Positions 1-11,680 of a stretch of 64,000 nucleotides of DNA are shown piece after piece. How positions within the stretch are numbered: position 1 is the first letter of the stretch; each line of letters opens with the position of its first letter. The notes under the pieces are model-generated. The model was not told the DNA's origin. It searched no databases and saw only the letters and a program-made list of their open reading frames with translations. This DNA comes from Ornithodoros turicata (lineage: Eukaryota; Arthropoda; Arachnida; Ixodida; Argasidae), in assembly GCF_037126465.1 (NCBI RefSeq), contig NC_088202.1:87090160-87154159 (forward strand). The letters are read 5' to 3'. The position numbers and the translations under genes are program-made.

Positions 1-1791
1 GACGAAATGTGGGGGATGTCGGGAAACATGTTGTATATATCGCCCAGCCCGCTACGGGGCTAACACGAGATCCGTGTAAGAGGGCGGCATGTTACAACAC
101 GTGTCGACAAACTAGAATCCTAAAATGAGTCTTTCATTAAGACCTCCGGGATGAGTCGAGTTGACGTGGTAGATAAGGCGGCTTTCTTCCCGTTTACGTG
201 AATTAGAATTGTTGAAGCCGGATCGATGAACGACAACTCGAGCGTTATCAGCACTATGGGTCGAACTGAAAAAATCTGGAAATCTGAAAAAAATAAAATA
301 AAATAAAGAATCTCATAGGCGAGAACATAAAAATAAATACGGCATGAGATACCCCACAACACAAGGCACAGCAAACAAAAGCGACTGGGCGCTCCTTAGT
401 CGAGCCAAATCTTTTCGAGCAAAATTACCTTGTCAACTTCGAAGTCTCATCATCAGTTTCATGAGAACATCGCAAGGCAAGCGAGTGCGTCTGTGTCTTA
501 TAGTAATGTTTTACGTAATGAAAAAAAAGAAAGAAAAAAGTTGGAGCAAGGACGATACTCGTAGGCTTGACGTTATAGGGAAACGCAAAGTTTTCTGATC
601 AACGGAGGGAACATAACTCGAGAGAAAGCTGGAAAAGCGCATTCTTGTTCTTGTAACCGTGTTGAACCTGAGAAGAGAATCCCGAAGGGAGACGGCCCTG
701 AAGGGAGACCTGGCTCGATGCAGTGGTGTACTTATAGAGATGTTTACGTAATTCCAGGTCTGGCTATCATCAAACATTTTATTTATTTGTACATTTCTTT
801 TATTTATTTGGAATCTGACTCTGTAAAATGTTCTCGTATTCCACAGGGTCAGTCTGTCATTTCAACAAGGAGCAGCTGTTGATCGAATGGCGGCATGTTG
901 ATATAGACGTACCACTCCTTGCATGATTGTTCAAGATGCATGTCTGTTGACTGCGTAGTGAATTCCAATCACCTAGCCATGCACATCACCGCCTAAGCTT
1001 GCCGACTATATGTGACCAATCACGAGTGTAAAAAAAAAAAGAAAAAAAAAAGAAACACGAAAAAAAAAAACGGAAAGCTGAATTGCATAGTATGCCTCGG
1101 AAATTGCTAATTACAAAAATGTTCATTTACATTTACTTGAATTTGGCCTAGTAATTGCATTGCTATTAGAATCTTAAGGCGTCGAAAGCACCACTGACGT
1201 CATGAACAAACAACGAACAGGACAGAAATGCCCATCTCTGCGTGTTGAAGCAAGAGCCTTTCCTTTATTTTTTTCTTGATAAACATACGTATACTCCCTC
1301 CCCCCAGGAGCCTTCTGCTTCAGCCTGCGTTCACCAGATTGCTGGATTTTCTGCTTTTCGGTTATCAGCACCTGTAGTTAACCGTAGTGGTTAGAGGACA
1401 GGAAAGAGCATACTTCACTTGCCACTGTCCGATATACCGTCAGTCACCTTTGGGATTTCCTGTCATCAACAGTCCTCTCCACCCTCCTTTGATTACCGGA
1501 ATCCTCATCTCCATCACCAACTCTCATTACCTACAAATAGCACTGGGGCAGCCCCCAGCCTGCTGGCCGGCATCAGCCCCATCTCATCATTCTATCTTTA
1601 TATGTGTGTGTGTCCGATATACTTTTGATTTGAAAGTCAAGGACCTTAGAGATGCCAGTGTGAGGCTGGCTTTTAGTCTTCGCTTGAGGTCCAGAGCCAT
1701 AAGTAAGGACCCCCTGTCATTTGCAACAGTATTTACTCACCCCATCTGCTTGTGTTTAAATGAACTAATCTTCATGTTCCATATCTTACAG
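1..1791. other. Intergenic or intronic sequence upstream of the CCHamide exon
   Basis: No coding exon could be supported here. The stretch holds A-rich tracts around 1030-1078 and short spurious ORFs without family resemblance or splice context. The signal-peptide exon of the CCHamide gene should lie in or beyond this stretch, but I could not find a methionine plus hydrophobic core followed by a donor in the needed phase. Confidence 0.5.
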
Positions 1792-4610
1792 ATAGCTGTA
1801 AGCTGTACGGCCATTCCTGCCTCGGAGGTAAGTTAACACCTGACGATACTGTTTAAGATGGTTCAGCTTATCGCCGAAAAGCGCTATCATTAACATAACA
1901 TGAAAATGAAAATGAAATGAAAACATAAAACAAATGAAAAAAAGAAAAAGACACGAAGGCCATTTGCATGCTGTTGTCTAGAGCAAGTAGTGCTGCATTT
2001 AAAATGAAACAACGATGAAACTAAAGAAGTGGAAGCGAAAGCGACATCCGAAGTCAAGGAAGATGCAAGACCATTAGTCTAACTCCCATGTCTGATACAG
2101 TCGTGAGCGACCGCGCTATCACAGCAAGCATATACCGAAACGTTCCGTTTGTCAGTGTCCACAGACTTGGGAAAGCTGATGAGTGGCTGAAAGTAGTGTT
2201 CTTCTATGAGCTGCTCCCTTAAAATGTGCATACTGGGATAGTTGATTTCCCGGTGGTTTCTTTTAGAACGAATCCCATACAGTGACCTAAATGCGGGCGT
2301 TTCGGCCTCGCTAGCCCTGGATGCCATCGCGTCCACGTGTGCGCAAAGTGCGCAGAGGATCAGCAGGTGCGTAACTGTGCAAATGAAAATAATGTAGGGC
2401 GCATGGACTGTGGAAAGTAACACATGCATGATGGCGGACAAGACCTTCCCTGTGCGGCAAATTGAGACAGCTTCCTACAGGTTTTACTCTCTCCACCGAG
2501 AGCCCAATCAAGGAGGTTAGAAACGCAACACGTCATACGAACGTCCACAAACCCACCGAACCCTTTGGTGCAACCCACCGAAAAAGCGAACAACCCGGAC
2601 GCGTCGGGACATCGCCCTGCAGCTCTGCATCCTGCTAACGCATTGACTGAGAAGCCATCGCTTGGAACGTAACCAGACGGGATGCCCGGGACGGAAATCT
2701 GAGGCCAGATGTACGAGTGCCAGCCTACTACCACGAAGCTCCCTACACCAAAGGGGATACTAAGGGGATGCCAGAGCTCAAGCCAGCATACGCCAACGCG
2801 CCACGACTGCCATCAGAAGGGACCTCGCAGACTACAGGACGAAGACATCAAGACGTATCCTAACCTTATGGTTCGTCTATTGAAAACTGAAGGATGGGAC
2901 AAGTCATAATGCTTGACCACATTCCGTTATAAAAATATTACTATCCTTGGATGCGCTCGCGCTCGCGGATGCGCTCGCCAAAGCACCTACACAAAACTCG
3001 GCTGAAATTCAAAGCTCACGCAAACAATTTCTGCTCTTCGAACGCAATCATACAAACTACACCATGACAAAGCACACGAGAGACGGATTTGCACCATCAC
3101 ACGGCGCAATGGCTGGCCCCTCCATAGCCGACGCTTTTCTCCTACTTTGTATTCAACCTCGCAGCGCCTGTACACGAGCCCGCGCCTTGAAGCTCGGCCA
3201 TGCCCAGAACCCTGGAATCCGCCACTGTGGAGATATGGAGAAACAGAAATGGAGGAACACATCGTAATGAACTCCCCAACCATATCTGATACAAGGCGTG
3301 GGCTTCTGCAACCTGTGCAGCCCACCAGCACGTTGGAACACCAACTCGAGGATACAGTCCGTCCCGTGGCGGCCTGCAGCTTTGGAAGCTCATCCAAAGA
3401 GCTCTGCTAGCCTTCTTGAAGGACGTCAACAAGCAAGGGCGACTAGAATGGAGGACCATGTAGCTACAAAGCAAGTGAATTAGTGAGCCTTCCTTTTCCC
3501 CCTTTCCTCCCTCTTCCATTTCCCACAAGCAGCGCGCCGTCAAACCCGGAAGACAGTCCGCTCGTCTGCCCGGCGATACCTTCGTTACCCCGTTACCAGC
3601 CTTATGTCAACGAGGACGGACTGGCACACGGCATATGCAATGGGTGCAGCAGCAATAGGATCGCTTAGGCAGGCAGGAGCTGTGTCCTCAGGGAAAGGCT
3701 AAAGCGGCATCAGCTCCAGTAAAAGGACCGCTTTGTGTAACCTAACAGCCCCATACAAGACATCGGAGCCGTGCGGGAATACAAGAAAAAAGCATGCGGG
3801 ATGGCAGGTGTACAGGTTGATTCCGTAGCACACAATAAATCAAACACCGCCATAAATTGCTCTTTTCTGATGAAAGCTCGTTGAAAAACTCAATAATTTT
3901 TTGTGACTTTCACTTCTGGAGATTGTTATGCACAAGGAATTCCTTCACAGTTAGGACTTCCGCGTGCAGAAAGTGCACAGTAAAAGTAATAGCTCTGAGT
4001 AGCTGCTCTATCTGGAACTGCTGAACTTGGACTATGTCACTTTTCAAATGAAAAAGCAATTAATTATTCACGGAATCGGAAGTACCTACAAGCGCACTGC
4101 TTACCATGAGCTGACAGTACAGCTGCTAGACAATACATAATCACAAAAACTCATAATTGACATATCGAAGCAGGGAGCACTGTGTTTTTGCTAAAAGGTG
4201 GCATTTATGTATTGTCAAGACACTTTATAGCACACATACCACTGGCCATGTGCCAGCATAGAAATTTGCGAAATCAAGAACGGACACCAGCAACTAAAAA
4301 AAACGACATAGTTCCTTATTGTAGTGTGCATCGAGCATGTCACAACGCGCCTCACAACCATGTAATGATAAGAAAGAAAAAAAAAAGAAAGAGGAAAAAA
4401 GATTGCGTTAGTATAACACCTTCCTCTTGGACAGGACATGGGAAGCGATCGGACGAGCCATCGGGAGCGCTGCCAGCCGACTACTTGCAGATGCTACGAC
4501 GTACTGCGGCCAATGAAGATGAGGCGGCTTTGGGCGTCCCACCACGAGGTGATCGGCCTTCCTCCCTCGATCGGACCCTACTCCAACTCCTTCGTAATAG
4601 GCTCCCTTAA
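1792..4610 (+). CDS. CCHamide: CCHamide neuropeptide precursor, exons 2 and 3 (5' exon not found)
   Basis: Two exons are seen: 1792-1827 and 4435-4610. The acceptor before 1792 is a pyrimidine-rich TTACAG. The first intron base is 1828 with donor GTAAGT, and the intron ends in CAG at 4434. Exon 2 is read with a two-base split codon at its start and encodes SCKLYGHSCLG. The split Gly codon then joins exon 3, which begins HGKR. The result is a 13-residue peptide with two cysteines (one disulfide), a C-terminal His followed by Gly for amidation, and a Lys-Arg cleavage site: the CCHamide signature of arthropods. A 53-residue C-terminal propeptide follows and ends at TAA 4608-4610. CCHamides are secreted ligands of bombesin-type G-protein-coupled receptors, linked to feeding and endocrine signalling in insects. 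The signal-peptide exon is missing from what I can read. The perfect phase match across 2.6 kb argues strongly against chance. Confidence 0.85.
1828..4434 (+). other. Intron between the two CCHamide exons
   Basis: A 2607 bp intron with GTAAGT at its start and CAG at its end. It contains one recognisable LINE fragment (about 2990-3480), T-rich and A-rich tracts, and no other supported exon. Confidence 0.75.
2990..3480 (+). mobile_element. Degenerate LINE 3' coding fragment
   Basis: Translated in shifting frames, 3140-3450 resembles the C-terminal zinc-binding tail of RNase H-bearing LINE ORF2: a GETEMEEHIV-like helix, then a SDTRR segment, then a leucine-rich end with LLAFLKDV near 3400-3430. 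Several frameshifts separate the pieces, so it is a 5'-truncated relic inside the CCHamide intron. The exact ends and TSDs were not found. Confidence 0.5.
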
Positions 4611-4681
4611 TGATCACGCATATTCCTCGCCCACACCGATAGAACACTTCTGATACATGAGTGTCAAGGAAGAGAAACACA

Positions 4682-4687
4682 AATAAA
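4682..4687 (+). terminator. Poly(A) signal AATAAA of the CCHamide gene
   Basis: A canonical AATAAA lies 72 bp after the stop codon of the CCHamide terminal exon, at the distance expected for the cleavage signal of a short 3' UTR. Confidence 0.55.
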
Positions 4688-5380
4688 AACATGGTTTCAT
4701 ATTCACTGTTTATTGGTAAACTTATTGCAACCTTATTAAAGCGATTGTAAGTAATGCTGCAGCATTGCAATGCAAGGTCATGATGCATGCGCTTTCAGAG
4801 TCCACAGTCGCGGCACGTGGAATATTAATTTTTGGGCGGTTGCTTATCACAAATCATTTTGCTGAACGATGTAAAAGTAAAGACAGCTGGTCACCTCTAA
4901 GTATGTGGATGCTAGCAAGGATCTCTAGTAACGATGCCTAAGGGGCCCAGCAATTAACATTGATATGTATTTAAAATGCATCTTCCAAATGTATCCCACG
5001 ATGATGTATCACATAACAGTATTATGCAGAAAGATCGTGTAAGAGAAACGAGAATACAAAACAACCACAACGTCGACACCCACTGGTAGTGAGATGAAGA
5101 TATTCTGAAATAAACAATAAATGGAGCTTAAGCATTAGAGCAGTCACCGGAAATTTGTTGTAAAAATATGGCACACCAATCCGCACGTTGTATGAGTATC
5201 TGCCATGGGCCTTTGCATGTCTGTTCCTAGGCACAAAAGCAGCAAGCAATACGTCTCCACACGTATGCAGTTGAGATTTGGATACTATATCACTTTCTTC
5301 TACATTCTCACATTCTTTTTGAAGACAGGCTTTTTAATGGGCAAGTCGAAAAGGCAGCAGGCATGGCTATACAGAAAGAT
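4688..5380. other. Intergenic stretch without recognised features
   Basis: AT-rich sequence between the CCHamide poly(A) signal and a LINE fragment. I see no exon with splice sites, repeat structure or RNA gene in it. Confidence 0.45.
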
Positions 5381-6451
5381 CTAGCCATGTATGGTACACA
5401 GACGGCCAAGCACTTTCACGACGTGAAAGGGTCGGCTGTTAAGGCGGTGCAGGGATCTGTGAAGTTGCAAACGTGCAGATCGAAACCGCACACATCTGAG
5501 AACATGTTCCAAATCTTCACGCACACCACAGGTTGAACACAACGATGAAGGGTGAGCGCATATCTTGAACAGAAATGTGTTGGCCAATGGCACATTAAGT
5601 GTGAAGCAAAGCTTCAAGCAGCCGGGACATCGAGGAGGGATTCGGTAAGACAGGTCCGGGTCAATTCTGCGCAGCAGCGACGTCGGCACTGCGGAATTCG
5701 ACCACTGACTCCGAACTGAACGACGTTGGATGACGCACAATATATGTTTCGCATCCTCAGAGGTGAAATATATCTTTTGCGTGGGACCTCCTTGGTGAGC
5801 ATCAGGTGCCTCTCTGGCAGCAGCCTCATTCCCAGCAATGCTGATGTGACCGGAGATCCAATGGAGCTCGATTGTGCGCCCTTTTGCGACAGCGGCATTG
5901 TATGATAAGATGATGTCGTAAACTATGACCACAAGTCCACTGGAGGCAACAGGTGCGCGTAGTGCTTGAAGGCCGCGCTTAGAATCAGAAAAGATTGACC
6001 TTGCAGTCACCAGGTGTTGCTTGGTCGGCAATGTACTGGACGGCATTGAGAACAGCGTACAGCTCTGCAGTCGTAGAAGTCGTGCAGACGTCTGGTGCGA
6101 TAAGCGCACACCATGGCGGACACTGGAGTCCAGGATGACTAACGCGCAAGAAGATCCTGTGGTGTTGGAGGATGCATCCGTGAAAACCATCGTCCTTTCT
6201 GCATGCGTTGTGATATCTTTCAGAGTGAGCTGCTTAAGGACTTGCGTTGGAGTAGATACTTTATTCGTACCTGGTACCGGGCAACTTGGGACACGCAACG
6301 CCTTGCAGCTATAGGAGATAGATTCACGAACTCTCAGTGACATCATCAACTCTTGGAGAATCCAGAGTTGGAGTTTTACGGCGGTTTTACTATGGAGTTT
6401 TACGGTTTCTTTCGAAAAGGCGTCAAAATGCGCAATGTTCTCTGAAGGCAT
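5381..6451 (-). pseudogene. LINE ORF2 3' part: RNase H and C-terminal zinc-binding tail
   Basis: An open frame of 356 codons reads through an RNase H fold: MVFTDASSNTTGSSCA near residue 88 (first catalytic Asp), a FSDSKRGLQAL segment near residue 150, and IELHWISGHISIAGNEAAA near 195-215 (the late GNE motif). It is followed by a Cys-rich tail, CSTCGVREDLEHVLRC, near residues 310-325. This order of RNase H then CCHC-like tail is typical of the 3' end of ORF2 in I/Jockey-group non-LTR retrotransposons. The RT domain is absent, so the copy is 5'-truncated. It is still open over 1 kb, suggesting a fairly recent copy. The C-terminal RPFHVVKVLG motif recurs in the LINE fragment at 35040-35400, so both probably belong to one family. 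Confidence 0.8.
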
Positions 6452-7239
6452 TTATGTTTTGTGCACCGAGTCTTTGATGGAAGTTGACTTATAATACGAA
6501 ATAAAACAAACATAGTTACTTTAGTCCAAAGTGACACCTCGCAGAACTTTACGACTCTGGGTTTGGTTTCCCTGTCAAGCGTTGTCTTGTTCAGAAAATT
6601 CCCGCTCTTCGTTACACGGCCCTTACAGAATCCACGTGGATTCCCATGTTCACATCGGTCAGTGCCTGGCGCTACAAAGCTAAAAACCGTGATAAGGCGA
6701 GGGAGGTGTTTTATCAATAATTATTGTCAACGTTTTCACTGAGTCGGAATGACATTTTGGGTTGGTACTACTCGTGATTGGGGCAAGCCAATAGGATGCT
6801 GGACTGCCCAGTCACATCTGATGCAAGGTGCAGGCATGAGCACGCTGTGCATCCCACCTGCAAACCCCTTACACGCACTGCGCGGGTACATGTGCGGACG
6901 CGGTTGCTATCAACGTTATCCGCTATCACATCTACCAATGGCATTTCCACCTATTTCATTTCCAACGCAGAACAACTGAGCCTTGTGTATTCGTATGATC
7001 ATCACTGCAACCAAATTAGATTAATATTATGTTTATACTTATAAAACTATTATGTTATAAACATGTTTTAAGGCGCCGGTAATCATCCGGCAGATCTTTC
7101 CAGCTATTCACGGGACCCCACCTTCTACCCTAGCTTTCAGATTTCGTTTCAACAACTAGTATGAAATCATTGCATCACCTCAGCTTCGTTATTCGAATGC
7201 TACTAAAGAAGTAACACGAAACGGAGACACACCGTCAAT
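6452..7239. other. Stretch without recognised genes
   Basis: The sequence next to the LINE 5' truncation holds only short ORFs with no family resemblance. No repeats or RNA genes were recognised. Confidence 0.4.
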
Positions 7240-7620
7240 TAATACGCACCTATATTGAACACCGAAAACAAGTTGATGTTATTCGTGGTCATTATTTCAA
7301 CACACTCTGTATCGCAAGTGGCCTGCCACGAGGGAGCATCCTGGGACCACAACATTTCATCATATGCATAAATGACATGTTTTCCTTATCAAACCACATC
7401 AAATTCATTACACGTGCTAAATGCCAAAAGTACCAAAAAAGCCTGCTCTTCGTACTTAGGACGAGGGCGGTACTATTTCTGAGAAGTGATGTGGGCAAGC
7501 ATCGCGCGTGTTCCATCCTACACTTGGCAATGCAAATTCATTACACGTTCTGATGACGCCAGCCTCTTTACCGGGTATCCGCACGAGCGACTTTATCTGG
7601 CGAGATGTCGGAAAAGGAGA
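7240..7620 (+). pseudogene. Reverse transcriptase relic of a non-LTR element
   Basis: Around 7310-7370 the plus strand reads SGLPRGSILGPQHFIICINDM, a version of the conserved RT block normally containing GVPQGSxLGPLLF. A second block near 7530-7570 reads FITRSDDASLFTG, resembling the YADDxxLF catalytic box with its Tyr-Ala altered. Stops and frameshifts lie between, so this is an old fragment of an L2/CR1/Jockey-type LINE. Confidence 0.55.
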
Positions 7621-7738
7621 GCGAGGAGGAAAGTTGGTTTCATACTGTTAAATAAGCGCTATTTATATCGCTGATCCTTTAATTAGTTCACATTTTCATC
7701 CTTTTCATAGTTGTGTAATAAACTCTACATATGCATGT

Positions 7739-9480
7739 ACAGGGTGCTTCTATTTAATAAAAAAGAACAGCATTTGATGTCGCTTTTGAAGTTGAGTTAT
7801 ACAGCCAAGCGTACATCGTATCGAAGAAAGTATGCAACTACAAGGTGACTAATTGCCTAAAATTAATTAATGAACTGTTTAATTATGGGATTTCAGGCAA
7901 AAACGAGATAGCTGAATGGGAGACAATCCTCGTGGAAAGACATGTCACGTTTAAGAAATTCCGAAACACGCACACGTGCGTTAAAATAATACACATCCCC
8001 GAAGTCTGATATGCAAATGATCTGCATGAAACCGCGGCCATCGGGAGCGCAGGGAGCACAGCGCTCATTTCACGTCAGAGAGTTACGTGCTCCGGAGCAA
8101 TGAAGATGATGTTGATGTTGATGTTGGCGAAAAAAATAATAGGGAAACAATGGAAATGCTTTGAGTAGGTGCTGATCTTCTGGCCAGATCAGTCGCTTTT
8201 CAGTCCAGATAAGCCTCCGTCGACTAAAGGGGATGCGCTTCTGGCGTGCGCTGTTTCGGTTTCGGCTCATTTGCATATCATACTTCAGAGATGGATATTT
8301 CATATTGTAACTGCAGCACGGAGGCGGGACGAGCGGGATTAGGACAGACAGAGACACAACACGATCTGTCCTAATCCCGCTCCGTCTCCTCCAATAACTG
8401 TCTCCTAACACTTCCAGCCTCAGCATGTCGGTTACAGACACAGCGACTCCGTCATAGCGGGACTCGGCAGTTTCAAGATGACGCTGTCCGACTGAACGAC
8501 CATCTCCGGTCTATCGAGCCGTCGATGGATTTCGGTGCCACACACCACTGCTCGCGTCAAGAAGCGTCTATTATACACCGACTGCGACTTAATGCCGCCA
8601 TGACACGTCGTCTTCTCTGTAAAATGGGTCTTCTCCAGTCGCCCAAATGCCCCACTTGCGCTGTTGAAGCTGATATTCAACATCTTCTCCTCGACTGTCA
8701 CAGATTCGACACCCCTCGAGCCACGCTCAGACGACGCCTACTCGAGCTGCGGTGGACACACCTTTCTCTGGACACTCTGCTCGGCCCAGTACGACATCAC
8801 ACACAGCGGTCTGTGACCAAAGTAGTCTTGACTTTCTTGAGCGATTCAGGTCTTATGAACAGCCTGTGAACTCCAGTCGTGCAATCTCACTCTTCTGTGC
8901 CCCACTCTCACCCTCAACGCATTAACCTCATGCTTTTTCTTTTAAAGTCATCTTCTGTAATCCATCTCATCCTTCTTTCACCGTTTGTTAGTTTATCCTT
9001 TATTTCCTAACTTTTTCTTTTCTTTTTTATTTATTTTATTCTTCTTTCATTTATTTTCTTTCTGTGCGGAATAGCAAGCCGGTGTCCCGCTTAGGTGACC
9101 TTTCCCCCGTTTTTTTTTTCCTCTCGTCTAATAAATGTACTCCTCCCCGTCTCCTCTTCTTCGTCGCTCGTCCCGTCTCCGTGCTGCAGTTACAATATGA
9201 AGTATTACCAACATCCCTGCCTTATCCCATTGGTGAGATGGATATTTCACGGCACGCGCTCATTTCTGGGTTTTTAAAAGAAAGAATAGCCGTCAACGGG
9301 AATTGTCTCCCATTCTTCTAGATCGCTTTTACCAGAAATTCCCTAATTAAATACTTTATTAATGAATTTTAGGTAATTAGTCATCTTGTATAGTTACATA
9401 TACTCACTTCCAGGGGATTTCCGCCCGACCGTAAAAACTCAACTGCAAAGGCGGAGCCTGGCCTTGTCAAGCTGCCACTT
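7739..9480. mobile_element. Imperfect foldback DNA element, interrupted by a LINE
   Basis: The left arm (about 7740-8090) matches the reverse complement of the right arm (about 9200-9480) over roughly 300 bp. Both contain a GACTAATT.CCTAAAATT block and a GAATGGGAGACAAT block. A further inverted match flanks the centre: CTGCAGTTACAATATGAA near 9180 pairs with its complement near 8290-8310. The left end begins ACAGGGTG, a start common in arthropod MITEs. The arms are clearly diverged, so this is an old non-autonomous DNA element. The exact outer ends and the target duplication were not resolved. Confidence 0.55.
8392..9146 (+). mobile_element. 5'-truncated LINE insertion with 10 bp target duplication
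   Basis: The duplication CCGTCTCCTC flanks the insertion at 8382-8391 and 9147-9156. Inside, an ORF ending at 8869 encodes the C-terminal zinc-binding tail of ORF2: HHC near residue 10, CPTCAVEADIQHLLLDC in the middle, then a LLGPV...FLSDSGL end. A 3' UTR follows with GGAATAGCAAGCCGG near 9068 and TAATAAATGTAC near 9130. The same 3' UTR block recurs at 41260, 43190 and 50440, so this is one LINE family with several copies here. It sits between the arms of the older foldback element. Confidence 0.8.
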
Positions 9481-10099
9481 TTTGCTAGTGCCTCCCATCA
9501 CAAATGTGGGTAATTAAAACTATTATTATTGATTATTTATTATGGCTGTTGTTTAAAAATATTTACGTACATTTGACAGACATATCGAGAATGGTGCGTA
9601 CGATACAGGCTTGTCGAAGGTACTCAAAAAAGTGTTTAAATTTTAATTTAAATACTTTTACGTACTTTGTGACATCATGCAAAAAAGCAGAAAGTACTAA
9701 ATAGTCAATCTTGAAAAGTAACTGACTAGAACACTAAATGCTCATAAAATTACTCGCTCAAATGGCATTAAGACGCTATCAAGGTACAGGTTGTAAAATT
9801 CAGTCTCTAACAAATACAAACAAAATGAAATAGATACTCTTGTTTTCACGCGACGTGTTATATGTTACATATTTTATTCATATTTTTAATTTTCAATCAA
9901 TCAGTCAATCAATCAATCTTCTTGGTGCATGCTTGGGCCCCTCCGCAGGTATCTCGCTCAATAATGCCGCTCGCGCGGATATACACGACACTGTGCTCAG
10001 AGGGCGAGGAAGAGCCACACAAGACGAAAGTAAGCGAGCGAGTCACTTGTTTTAATCAACTGTTCCCAATTTTGAATTTTTTCATTTCAATTAATTTAA
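9481..10099. other. AT-rich stretch with a short AATC repeat
   Basis: An imperfect run of CAAT/AATC units lies at 9893-9918. The remainder is AT-rich without recognised genes. Confidence 0.4.
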
Positions 10100-10742
10100 T
10101 AATTTATTTCTACAGCCTTAGTTGGAGGCTATATCAGGAGCTGAAAACTAGCTTGAAGGCAAAACCATAAGTGGCATTCCATTCACTGACGCACAGTGGG
10201 AAAAGCTATACTTCAAACAGTCAAATCTACATGAACACTGCACAATATTTAATCTACGTGATCGTCTTAGTGAAGAAGAAAAAGAAAAGTATTGCTTACA
10301 TAAAGCTTTAACTGCGGGTAACAACAGCACCAAATGTTGTTAAACGGAACGCCCTGCGCCTGATATGAAGTTCAAATCAAGTTCGGTAAGGGCCACACTG
10401 GGAGAAAGCGGGATCATACTCAGGCAAGATGAAACGAATAGACTTGTTTTGCATGGTATCCAGTTTAGTGAACCACAAATTGGAAAAAGGATCCCAGACT
10501 TCTGTAGCATATCGCAAAATTGGTCGTATTAAAGTTTTGAACGCAGGTAATCTGGCAGGTAATGGACAGAGAGGATGTTCTTAATGTCCTCTTCAAGTAT
10601 CCGAACTTTCTTAAGGCTTTCGAAGTAATCATATCAATGTGATCAGTGCACGTCAACCCATAGTTTAGAAATACTCCTAAATATTTGAACGAGTTACTTG
10701 TTGTCCGTTTCATTTTATAATCAAATGCACCGCTCTGCTCCG
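10100..10742 (-). pseudogene. Reverse transcriptase C-terminal relic of a non-LTR element
   Basis: On the minus strand, 10465-10742 reads a segment with SFKYLGVFLNYGL and DHIDMITSKALRKFGYLKRTLR. This is the block after the RT catalytic box in L2/CR1/Jockey-type LINEs (KYLGV..., then HI...I..KA...L.FLKR.L). Downstream pieces to about 10150 continue in other frames with stops. The copy has lost the palm domain and is cut at its 5' side by the LINE 3' end that starts at 10746. Confidence 0.6.
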
Positions 10743-10745
10743 ATG

Positions 10746-11085
10746 AGTACAACAACAACTTTATTTTGAGATGGAGAGTGGGGAGGCTCATCGCCAGAGG
10801 CGATACTCTACCCCATTGCTGGTGGGGATGTGGGGAATAAAATAATGAGCCCCTTCACAATAACGATCGAAGTCCGATCAGGGTGTCCAGAAATGTCAAA
10901 AGAGCTTTGAGCGCAGATCGTTGCTGGGCTGGATGGGGCCAGGGACCAAGAAATTTCGATAGGGAGAAGGGGCGCGAGAGTCCAGCTGACTGAGAGACTC
11001 GGAGAGTGCGGTTCGGGAAGGTTGGTAGTGGGGGCAATGAAGAAGAATGTGCTCCAGATCCTCAAGAGCACCACTCCGATGAGTA
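10746..11085 (-). mobile_element. LINE 3' end (GTT-tailed family), interrupted by a TRIM
   Basis: Read on the minus strand, a LEDLEHILLHCPHY-type zinc-tail motif (about 11030-11078) is followed by a 3' UTR with the hairpin-forming ATCGCCTCTGGCGAT (about 10789-10803). The tail is AATAAAGTTGTTGTTG, ending at 10746. An almost identical tail stands at 41447-41533, and related ones at 37071 and 44228. A 766 bp TRIM element inserted at 11086 splits this copy, which resumes at 11852. Confidence 0.65.
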
Positions 11086-11256
11086 TGTAGAGGAGGTGGA
11101 GTTCCTCTACATGAGTCCTGACCGGCGATGATGGAATGTCCCAGCGGGCAGATGGGCGTAGCCCCACGCTAGGACGATGCCGGTAGAACTGCCGTGCCAG
11201 TGCCGTAGCGCGTGGCAGCAGAGGCACGTCGTCATCGTCGTCCACGGGCCGCCACA
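11086..11256 (-). repeat. TRIM LTR (3' LTR in element orientation)
   Basis: A 171 bp terminal repeat, TG...CA on either strand, with no difference found from its partner at 11681-11851. It is preceded by the AGTA target duplication. Confidence 0.85.
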
Positions 11257-11680
11257 TCGCTCCCCCCCTCAGACGCGGAGCGGTGCATGCGGCTGAGGTC
11301 CGCGTCGATACCATGAAGAGGAGAATGATGACGGCTCGTGGATGGTGGACGACTGGGCACACGGCTTGTGCTTGTGGAGTGACTGCTGTCGAGCGTTGTT
11401 GCTGAGTGAATGAGTTGCTGAGTGGGCGACAGTACCGCGACCGGTACGACAGCGTGAATGCCGGTTGCCGCCAGAGAAGTGCCGGGGAGGACCATCATGA
11501 AGCAGGTGGAGGCCGGAAAGCCAGCTTACTGTGGTCTCCCTGCGGGTCCCCGGTGGAACAGTGGTCCCGGTGCGCCTTTCCTGCTAGAGGGTGGTTCGCT
11601 GCTGGTTTGCCGCCGAAAAATTTAGGATGTTGAGTGGCCGAATTACGCCGAACATGATGTTCGTTGTTCGGGTCACCAAA

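Noticed and set aside
1387..1836. 149-codon plus-strand ORF across the CCHamide exon
   Set aside because: It reads through intron sequence in another frame, ignores the strong acceptor at 1791 and donor at 1828, and has no protein resemblance.
4182..4434. Upstream part of the ORF that contains the last CCHamide exon
   Set aside because: It is low-complexity and Lys-rich intron sequence; the CAG acceptor and phase fit place the exon start at 4435.
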